This document shows positions 56,144-64,000 of a stretch of 64,000 bases of DNA, one piece after another (within the stretch, counting starts at the first letter, position 1; each line of letters begins with the position of its first letter). Source of the stretch: Globodera rostochiensis (lineage: Eukaryota > Nematoda > Chromadorea > Rhabditida > Heteroderidae); NCBI GenBank assembly GCA_018350325.1, contig JAEVLN010000006.1:3052693-3116692 (forward strand), written 5' to 3'. Under the pieces are notes generated by a model. That model was not told where the DNA came from and made no database searches. It saw nothing but the letters and a program-made list of their open reading frames with translations. The translations under genes were made by a program, and so were the position numbers.

Positions 56144-56377
56144 TATAGACTAAAGCTGGTCCACTTCGTCAACACAGCTCTTCTTGGCACCGACCAGCAG
56201 ATCATAGTGTTTCTGGACGCCATTTCAATGGCACTGCAACGAATTGAACCGCACTTTCAAGCGATTGGTGCCGTAGAAGAAACTCCGGAAGAGATAATGG
56301 AAGAAACGGAGGAGGAAAACATGTCGTTGCTTGAAGAGCATAACGAAATTTCTATTGATCACACCATTTTACTTTAG
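56144..56377 (+). CDS. Conserved open frame in tandem unit 2
   Basis: Second copy of the 77-codon frame at 53289-53522, open over its whole length. Because the duplication is recent, its conservation is weak evidence for function. Confidence 0.3.
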   Translation, partial: YRLKLVHFVNTALLGTDQQIIVFLDAISMALQRIEPHFQAIGAVEETPEEIMEETEEENMSLLEEHNEISIDHTILL

Positions 56378-56849
56378 AGCCCTTTTTATGTTCAACAATC
56401 GTCACAATTCTTACTTCTAGCCCCCTTATTTATGTTTAACAAATTTTTATCCTAGAAATTTATTATTTTTTTATGAAAACTCTGGTCACGATTATGAGAA
56501 TATTTATATTTGAAACCAGAGTAAAGTTGATTTTATATACAGTTCGGCACTGGGTCCTGTTATTCGACACTCGGAATGTATTTGGTTTATTCTACACACG
56601 GACCATTCGACACTGGGACTTTCAACACTCGGACCGGTAGCCATGAAATTTTTTTAAAGAACTAATTTTTTGAAAAAATCTACGACCTTTGTAAAATTTT
56701 TAAAATACAATAAATTAAAATATAAATTAGAAGTTTATGTTTTATTTAACAATAAATATTTAAGCGCATAATTGGTGCAATTATTGTAATCCAACATTAT
56801 GCATAAATTTAATAAAATCGTCAATGAGATATGCATTTAAAATATATTT

Positions 56850-58300
56850 GTGGGCGGCGGATATATGATGAGAGGATGTTGTTGGCAGATTGATGAAAAA
56901 ATCAAAAACATTCCTAAACCAACAAGAAATCAATTAAAATTTGTTGGCATCTTTTCTAACCTCTTCCATTGCCCAACTATTTTCAATTCAATCAGAAAAT
57001 GCCAGACTCGGTGGCGTCCGTATAAAAGCAGTTGCAAAGGCAGCAGAAAGCACATTCAAATTCAGCCATTTTCATTTAATAATTATTTTTATTAATTTCT
57101 CCAAAATGCGCGTCATTCTCTTCCTCGCCGTTGTTTGCCTGGTGTTGGCCGCTCTTCTGGAAACGGGTCCGGGATTATTCAAAAATATTAAAATCTATTT
57201 GAATATTTTGGCATTTCAGCTAACTCAAAGCCAGCAGACAAAAAGGCAAAGAAAGGTTTTGAAATCAAATCCAAACTATATCTCTTAATACATAACAAAT
57301 AATAGGAGCAGTGTCCACACCAGCAAAAGGAAAAGCATCGCCTAAGGCGGCTACCCCTGCAAAGGGTAAAGCAGCTAAAGGTGGGGTTTGATCAAAACAT
57401 CAAAATAATTAATATAAAAAAATCAGATACAAAGTCGCCGACCAAAAAGGACTCCAAGCCTAAAAAGGGTTTGTTTTTTGAATTTTCTCCCAAAGTTATT
57501 TTTTAAAAATAGATGAAAAAAGTAAGTCAAAGAGCGTTGCAAATAAAGACAAAGCACCCAAAGCTAAAAGCGTCGTAAAAGCCGGTAATATTTGACATTG
57601 TTTCAATTTTTAAAATGCAAATTTTAGCCACAAAACCTAAAAATGCCAAATCAACGCCAGGCAAAGACAAAAAATCTCCGGGTAAATGGCATTCAAATCT
57701 TTTGCTGTCACAGTTGCGTGATTTATTTGAATATGTTAAGCGACGCCAAAAACCATCAAAGCAGCGGAGCCCAAGCCGGAGTCATCGGTGCCCGGACCAT
57801 CCAGTGCTCCAGTTGTAGCTGAACGGGACGTAGGGGAAGCATCTGTCAATGACTTTGACACCGTCGATGATTTTGGAGCTGAGGACAATGAATTCGATGA
57901 AGACAACGATTTGGCGGAGGAGGAGGAACCGCTTAACGATGACGCATTCGATGGTACTGCCGATGACTTCAGCGGCATGGGGCTGGACCAGGACAAGCCA
58001 AAATCCAATATGGACGAATAAAGGACGGAAAAGTCTGCCCAAATCTCATTCGGCACAAGTGAAATCAAAAATGACATCATCACAACAAAATTTTTCAATG
58101 CATAGCAACCAAAATTAGGATCAAAATGTTTTTGAAATTTTTAAAGTATATTTGTCGAATAAAACGTTACGGCGTCTCATCATCCAGAAACTCCACCAAC
58201 ACCTGGGGGTCCTGCCTTTGTCAAGCACTTATTTATAATTTGTCTCTAGTCACATACGTTTCCCCCATCAATAAAATTTTAAAAATAAATTGTAATTAAA
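56850..58300 (+). repeat. Left arm of a large inverted repeat (contains copy C)
   Basis: The sequence from the copy C promoter to about 58300 is the inverse of about 59580-61000, including the 3' flank words ACCTGGGGGTCCT and TAGTCACATACGTTT. The spacer is about 1.3 kb. Confidence 0.75.
57106..58021 (+). CDS. Secreted lysine-rich/acidic protein, copy C
   Basis: Exons 57106-57166, 57220-57255, 57306-57380, 57427-57468, 57513-57584, 57628-57681 and 57741-58021, giving 206 residues. The start of exon 3 changes (GGAGCAGTGTCC, Gly-Ala-Val-Ser instead of Glu-Ala-Ala-Ser), and GAA to GGA in the same exon makes TPAKGKAS. All else is as in copy B. Its 3' flank differs from A and B but matches D and E, so C marks the junction between the direct-tandem and inverted parts of the cluster. 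Confidence 0.87.
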
Positions 58301-59579
58301 ATCCAGACAAAAAAAAAGTTTGAAAGATCATCACACTGTGGTCTTTTTGCCAAATACTTGTGGTTTTTTGGAAATTAATGAAATTAAAAAAAATTGAATA
58401 TTTTGCATAATGTTACTTAAAAATAGAACGTTAATGTGATTTTTCGAACAAAAACTGTAAAATTGAGTTAACTATGGTATTTAACGTTTCAGAGATGCCA
58501 AACAAAAGAAAATTTATTTCTTTATAAGAAACTGAATTCAAGGTAATCGTTCAAATTAGAGTTGTCACCCCGCGTGCGGGGTTGATAATTGCATTGCGAG
58601 GCGGGTTTTTCGGAGGCGGGACTGTCGGGGTCGGGTTGGGGTTACCCAAATCGGTCGGGGTTGCGGGGTTTTTAAAAATTTTTCTTCAAAATTTTAGAGG
58701 ACAAATTTTTATTTTTTTAAAATAATTTCAGAAATTTATTGACATTAGAGCCGATAATTTTTTTAATTTGTTCTTATTTTGAATAGAAGGGAAGGGCATC
58801 ACTGATGTAACCGGATCACAAACAGTGTCCGAAAACCGGAATTCCCGACCCAAAAATGCCCGGAAAATTTAGATTTTGAAAATAAACAGCCAAAAAGAAC
58901 CACCTCGCCTACAAATTTTAAAAATTTGATTTTCTTTTTAAAATTTCTTTAACAAACGATGCATTTTGGTAATACGCGAAAGCATAAAAGCTTCAAATTT
59001 TATTCTCATTCCATGGCAACTAATAAAAATGATTTGAAATGAATAATTGAATAGATTTTGGTAATATTGAATCTAGGCACCTCTGTTGTTGTAGCGAAAC
59101 TGGGCATTGACGGAATGAATGTTTCGGCGAGCCCAGTTAATTGAGTAGTTGTGGTCAAAATTGACGTTATGACTGTCCGGTTGAATTTGAAACTAGACTC
59201 CCTAAAACAAAGTAAAAACTTGTGCAAAAAACATTCTCAAAACTAAAACCGGTCCTTACTCAGGACATCCAGACCAAAGAAAACTTTTTGTTTTAAAGAT
59301 TCATTTTCCTTTATCTGTAAATCAATTAGGTATACGTGTACGAGGATGGATTTATACAATGCTTTTGCTTTCGATCTGACTTAATCTAGCAAATACGCCT
59401 TCAATTTGTCAAAGGAAATGTCAAAAATCGAATTTTTAAAATTTATAGGCGAAATGGTATTTTTTGGCTTTGTAGGCGAAGTGGTACATAGGCGAAATGC
59501 ACGGCAGTGAATAAAAGACAGTTACGCATTCAAAAAAGAAAGTGATGATCTTTCACTTTTTTTTGCGTGCATTAATTAA
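58301..59579. other. Spacer of the inverted repeat; no gene supported
   Basis: It contains a GC-rich GGGGTTGCGGGGTT block (58560-58680) and, near 59100, a TTGACGGAATGAATGT word shared with 17059. Short open frames exist but none is convincing. Confidence 0.4.
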
Positions 59580-61000
59580 AATTTTTTAAAAAAAATTTAT
59601 TGATAGGGAAAACGTATGTGACTAGAAATTATAAATAAGTTCTTGACAAAGGGAGGACCCCCAGGTGTTCGTGGAGTTTCTGGATGATGAGACGTCGTAA
59701 CGTTTTATTCAACAAATATACTTTAAAAAATTAAAAAAGATTTTCATCCTAATTTTGGTTGCTATGCATTGCAAAAATTTTGTTGTGGATGTCATTTTTG
59801 ATTTCACTTGTGCCGAATGAGATTTGGGCAGACTTTTCCGTCCTTTATTCGTCCATATTGGATTTTGGCTTGTCCTGGTCCAGCCCCATGCCGCTGAAGT
59901 CATCGAATGCGTCATCGTTAAGCGGTTCCTCCTCCTCCGCCAAATCGTTGTCTTCATCGAATTCATTGTCCTCAGCTCCAAAATCATCGACGGTGTCAAA
60001 GTCATTGTCCGATGCTTCCCCTACGTCGCGTTCAGCTACAACTGGAGCACTGGATGGTCCGGGCACCGATGACTCCGGCTTGGGCTCCACTGCTTTGATG
60101 GCTTTTGGCGTCGCTTAACATATTCAAATAAATCATGCAACTGTGACAGCAAAAGATTTGAATGCCATTTACCCGGAGATTTTTTGTCTTTGCCTGGCGT
60201 TGATTTGGCATTTTTAGGTTTCGTGGCTAAAATTTGCATTTTAAAAATTGAAACAATGTCAAATATTACCGGCTTTTACGACGCTTTTAGCTTTGGGTGC
60301 TTTGTCTTTCTTTGCATCGCTCTTTGACTTACTTTTTTCATCTATTTTAAAAAAATAACTTTTGAAGAAAATTCAAAAAAACAAACCCTTTTTAGGCTTG
60401 GAGTCCTTTTTGGTCGGCGACTTTGTATCTGATTTTTTTATATTAATTATTTTGATGTTTTGATCAAACCCCACCTTTAGCTGCTTTACCCTTTGCAGGG
60501 GTAGCCGCCTTTGGCGATGCTTTTCCTTTTTCTGGTGTGGACACTGCTCCTATTATTTGTTATGTATTAAGAGATATAGTTTGGATTTGATTTCAAAACC
60601 TTTCTTTGCCTTTTTGTCTGCTGGCTTTGAGTTAGCTGAAATGCCAATAGATTTTAATATTTTTGAATAATCCCGGACCCGTCTCAAGAAGAGCGGACAA
60701 CACCAGGCAAACAACAGCGAGGAAGAGAATGGCACGCATTTTGGAGAAATTAATAAAAATAATTATTAAATGAAAATGGCGGAATTTGAATGTGCTTTCT
60801 GCTGCCTTTGCAACTGCTTTTATACGGACGCCACCGAGTCTGGCATTTTCTGATTGAATTGAAAATAGTTGGGCAATGGAAGAGGTTAGAAAAGATGCCA
60901 ACAAATTTTAATTGATTTTCTATGCTTTGGGAATGTTTTTGATTTCTTCATCAATCTGCCAACAACATCCTCTCATCATATATCCGCCGCCCACAAAATA
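59580..61000 (-). repeat. Right arm of the large inverted repeat (contains copy D)
   Basis: Inverse of 56850-58300, including gene, promoter and the CCGCCGCCCAC...ATATATCC border word near 60985. It differs by small indels, so the arms are not freshly homogenised. Confidence 0.75.
59845..60739 (-). CDS. Secreted lysine-rich/acidic protein, copy D
   Basis: Exons 60739-60679, 60635-60600, 60549-60475, 60428-60387, 60341-60270, 60226-60173 and 60113-59845, giving 202 residues. The signal peptide starts MRAILFLAVVCLVLSALL. Four residues (GTAD) are missing from the acidic tail (DDAFDDFSGMG), and exon 3 reads TPEKGKASPK. All introns are phase 1 GT..AG. The promoter retains TATAAAAG and both DOG-box-like hexamers. 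Intact and probably expressed; function unknown. Confidence 0.87.
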
Positions 61001-61202
61001 TATTTTTTCATGATCTTGACTGACGATTTATCAAATTTATGCAGTATTTTCAAAATTTTACAAAGGTCGTAGATTGTTTGTGCTTCAACAAATAGATTCT
61101 TTAACCCTTTTTTGACTTCTAATGTTCAGCACAAATGTGTCGGCGTATTAAGAGGGATCACCTTGATAAGTAGGTCGGAAAGTTTTGAAGATTTTAACGA
61201 TA

Positions 61203-62140
61203 CAGCGGGGCGGTTCCTGTTCCGGTTCCAAAGCGGTTTGGATTTTGGCGGTTGGAGCCAAGGCGGTTCCGGATTTTGGCGGCTCCGGTTTCAAAGCGGT
61301 TCCTGATTTTGGCGGTTTCGGTTCCAAAGCGATTCCGGATTCAGGGCGGTTCCGGTTCCAAAGCGGGTTGGGATTTTGGCCGTTCTGCAGTCCGGTTCCA
61401 AAGCGGTTTGAGTTGCCGGTTTGGTGGATCCGGATTTTGGTGGTTCCGGTTCCAAAGCGATTCCGGATTCAGGGCGGTTCCGGTTCCAAAGTGGTTCCTG
61501 ATTTTGGCGGTTTCGGTTCCAAAGCGATTCCGGATTCAGGGCGGTTCCGGTTCCAAAGCGGTTCCTGATTTTGGCGGTTTCGGTTCCAAAGCGATTCCGG
61601 ATTCAGGGCGGTTCCGGTTCCAAAGCGGTTTTGGATTTTGGCGGTTGGAGTCAAGGCGGTTCCGGATTTTGGCGGCTCCGGTTTCAATGCGGTTTCGGAT
61701 TTTGGCGATTCCGGTTTTAATGCGGTTCCGGATTCAAGGCGGTTCCGGTTCCAAAGCGGGTTGGGATTTTGGCGGTTGGAGCCAAGGCGGTTCCGGATTT
61801 TGGCGGCTCCGGTTTCAAAGCGGTTCCTGATTTTGGCGGTTTCGGTTCCAAAGCGATTCCGGATTCAGGGCGGTCCCGGTTCCAAAGCGGTTCCTGATTT
61901 GGCGGTTTCGGTTCCAAAGCGATTCCGGATTCAGGGCGGTTCCGGTTCCAAAGCGGTTCCTGATTTTGGCTGCTCCGGTTACAAACCGGTTTGGTATTTT
62001 GGCGGTTCTGCAGTCCGGTTCCAAAGTGGTTCCACAGTCCGGTTCCAACGGTTCTGCAGGTTGGTTCCAAAGCGGTTTAGCATTTTGGCGGTTTAGCGGT
62101 TCCGGATGTTGGCGGTTCCGGGGTCCGGTTCCAATTCTGG
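61203..62140. repeat. Expanded GGTTCCGGTTCCAAAGCGGT minisatellite
   Basis: About 940 bp of degenerate units alternating GGTTCCGGATTTTGGCGGTT and GGTTCCGGTTCCAAAGCGGT, with higher-order blocks of about 66 bp (with ATTCAGGGC variants). It is the inverse of the 280-bp arrays in units 1 and 2 and sits in the equivalent place between copies E and D. Long open frames in all phases are artefacts. Confidence 0.85.
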
Positions 62141-62171
62141 CTAAGGCCCTGCCAGTGGCTCTATTTAGTCC

Positions 62172-62276
62172 TACCGTATTTCCTCTATTAGTAACCCACT
62201 CTTTATTTGAAACCCACCCACCCCCTCGAGGGGGGTTTGAACAATAGTAAAGGGTATTAATAGAGGAAATACGGTA
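62172..62276. mobile_element. 105-bp MITE with perfect 19-bp terminal inverted repeats
   Basis: TACCGTATTTCCTCTATTA at the left and TAATAGAGGAAATACGGTA at the right match exactly. The interior holds a CCCCTCGAGGGG palindrome. Confidence 0.75.
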
Positions 62277-62300
62277 TTTTTCTTTTGAAGCGGGGTGGGA

Positions 62301-62325
62301 GGGGGGGGGGGGGGGGGGGGGGGGG
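62301..62325. repeat. Poly-G run (25 G)
   Basis: Directly precedes a GGCGCCGCC-family copy. The length may be inexact in the assembly. Confidence 0.8.
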
Positions 62326-62480
62326 TCAGCCGATGGCGCCGCCGAGAAAATTTTGATTTTGACTCAATTTGTTAAGAGATTGCTAACCCAAATTAAAATA
62401 CGGCAATTTGTGAACCTTTTTGGAGTGATAAGAGTCTGGGGAAATTTTTTTTGAGATTTAACGAATGTGTTAAGAAAATT
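62326..62480. repeat. GGCGCCGCC-type dispersed repeat
   Basis: CCGATGGCGCCGCCGAGAAA followed by TTGACTCAATTTGTTAAGAG, then AATGTGTTAAGAAAATTGGG, closely matching the copy at 20530-20720. Confidence 0.65.
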
Positions 62481-63122
62481 GGGCAAAAAAATTACCAATT
62501 TTACAAAAATAAAATTAAATTTCAATTATTTGTTTCGTCAACCATAGATGCTCACCGAAAGTGATAAAAGATAAATTACACAGCCGGAGCCACTCAACTT
62601 TGAAGAATGTTTCCACTTTTATTTATCATATAGTTCAGAGAAAAAAAAAACGCAGTCAGGAACCCCCGGTTTTAGGTTTCGGTTTTTGGGCCAAAAAAGC
62701 CGGTTTTCGGTTCGGTTGAACGACTGCCAACAACCCTAACATGAAATTTGCGGGACCAACCGAGACTTTTGTGAGAAAATTTCTTTGATCAAACACTAAC
62801 ATTTTTATTTTCCGGCAACAAATATTGTTGATCTTCAATCATTCAAAAGAGTTGATAATTTTAACCATTAATTACAGCACTTACGCGCAATCGATTTAAA
62901 AAAAATTATAAATAAGTGCTTGACAGAGGGAGACCCCCAGGTGTCCGTGGAGTTTCTGGATGATGAGACGTCGTAACGTTTTATTCGACAAATATACTTT
63001 AAAAAATTAAAAAAGATTTTCATCCTAATTTTGGTTGCTATGCATTGCAAAAATTTTGTTGTGATGATGTCATTTTTGATTTCACTTGTGCCGAATGAGA
63101 TTTGGGCAGACTTTTCCGTCCT
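62481..63122. other. Intergenic and 3' flank of copy E
   Basis: 62650-62720 has a GGTTTTCGGTTCGG word. From about 62900 the sequence is the 3' flank of copy E, with TTTATTCGACAAATATAC and the poly(A) signal on the minus strand near 62980. No other gene was seen. Confidence 0.4.
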
Positions 63123-64000
63123 TTATTCGTCCATATTGGATTTTGGCTTGTCCTGGTCCAGCCCCATGCCGCTGAAGTCATCGAATGCGTCATCGTTAAG
63201 CGGTTCCTCCTCCTCCGCCAAATCGTTGTCTTCATCGAATTCATTGTCCTCAGCTCCAAAATCATCGACGGTGTCAAAGTCATTGGCCGATGCTTCCCCT
63301 ACGTCGCGTTCAGCTACAACTGGAGCACTGGATGGTCCGGGCACCGATGACTCCGGCTTGGGCTCCACTGCTTTGATGGCTTTTGGCGTCGCTTAACATA
63401 TTCAAATAAATCACGCATGTGACAGCAAAAGATTTGAATGCCATTTACCCGGAGATTTTTTGTCTTTGCCTGGCGTTGATTTGGCATTTTTAGGTTTTGT
63501 GGCTAAAATTTGCATTTTAAAAATTGAAACAATGTCAAATAGTACCGGCTTTTACGACGACGCTTTTAGCTTTGGGTGCTTTGTCTTTCTTTGCATCGCT
63601 CTTTGACTTACTTTTTTCATCTATTTTAAAAAAATAACTTTGGGAGAAAATTCAAAAAACAAACCCTTTTTAGGCTTGGAGTCCTTTTTGGTCGGCGACT
63701 TTGAATCTGATTTTTTTATATTAACTATTTTGATGTTTTGATCATACCCCACCTTTAGCTGCTTTACCCTTGGCAGGGGTAGCCGCTTTAGGCGATGCTT
63801 TCCCTTTTGCTGGTGTGGACACTGCTCCTATTATTTATTATGTATTAAGAGATATAGTTTGGATTTGATTTCAAAACCTTTCTTTGCCTTTTTGTCTGCT
63901 GGCTTTGAGTTAGCTGAAATGCCAAAATATTCAAATAGATTTTAATATTTTTGAATAATCCCGGACCCGTTTCCAGAAGAGCGGCCAACACCAGGCAAAC
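63123..64000 (-). CDS. Secreted lysine-rich/acidic protein, copy E (5' end outside window)
   Basis: Exons visible: >64000-63967 (last 34 bp of the signal exon, VCLVLAALLET), 63913-63878, 63827-63753, 63706-63665, 63620-63546, 63502-63449 and 63391-63123. Exon 5 is 3 bp longer than in the other copies (extra codon in the CGTCGTCGTAAAA run), and the GTAD codons of the acidic tail are missing as in D. The reading frame is intact over the visible part. The promoter lies beyond the window. Confidence 0.85.

Larger units (their letters stand above)
53994..56848 (+). repeat. Tandem unit 2 (2855 bp) carrying lysine-rich gene copy B
   Basis: Collinear with unit 1. An 18-bp net shortening includes loss of AACATTTTTTAATTCAAA before the minisatellite. 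Point differences are few, indicating a recent duplication or gene conversion. Confidence 0.85.

Noticed and set aside
61185..62096. Long Gly/Phe/Arg-rich open frames in several phases
   Set aside because: They arise because the minisatellite period is a multiple of three and lacks stops; all frames and both strands are open alike and no splice or start context supports them.

Overview
The window reads as AT-rich nuclear DNA of a nematode. Genes are split into many small exons by short GT..AG introns, and the gene content is nematode-typical: an Srsx-type chemoreceptor, a MLT-10-like moulting protein, an HNF4-type supplementary nuclear receptor and an exostosin glycosyltransferase. Degenerate TTAGGC (nematode telomere-type) repeats also occur. 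Promoters of two secreted-protein families carry TATA boxes and ATGCCA motifs, the hexamer known as the dorsal-gland 'DOG box' in Globodera. A cyst-nematode-like plant parasite is therefore my best guess, but that is inference. I rebuilt the gene models by hand; every exon listed keeps reading frame across its introns.

Layout. 1-25476 (+ strand): four tandem UDP-glycosyltransferase-like genes, the first cut by the window edge. The three complete copies have an N-terminal signal peptide, a Ser/Thr/Pro/Asn-rich spacer, a UGT fold with its sugar-nucleotide signature, and then stop without the usual C-terminal membrane anchor. They are separated by fold-back elements, MITE-like repeats, a tRNA-like sequence and a probably broken Cys/Thr-rich gene (17423-18533, -). 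25477-30564: a fold-back element, a decayed hAT transposase, a Merlin/ISXO2-type transposase fragment and a coiled-coil gene. 30565-47245: a normal gene block with an exostosin-like glycosyltransferase (-), Srsx receptor (+), small secreted two-repeat protein (-), MLT-10-like protein (-) and nuclear receptor (-). 47246-51120: gene-poor, repeat-rich. 51121-64000: five copies (three +, two -, the last cut by the window edge) of a gene for a secreted protein with a lysine-rich, histone-H1-tail-like middle and an acidic C-terminus. The third and fourth copies lie tail to tail as arms of a large inverted repeat.

The most interesting point is that the two multigene secreted families, unrelated in their mature parts, begin with homologous 61-bp signal-peptide exons that end at the same codon in the same phase (phase 1, after Glu-Thr). 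Every internal exon of the lysine-rich genes and the spacer exon of the UGT genes are phase 1-1, so each is insertable or skippable without breaking frame. This looks like a portable promoter/secretion cassette joined to different cargo. One UGT copy also carries nine 24-bp repeats directly after the signal exon, open in frame with it, resembling the hypervariable repeats of some nematode effectors.
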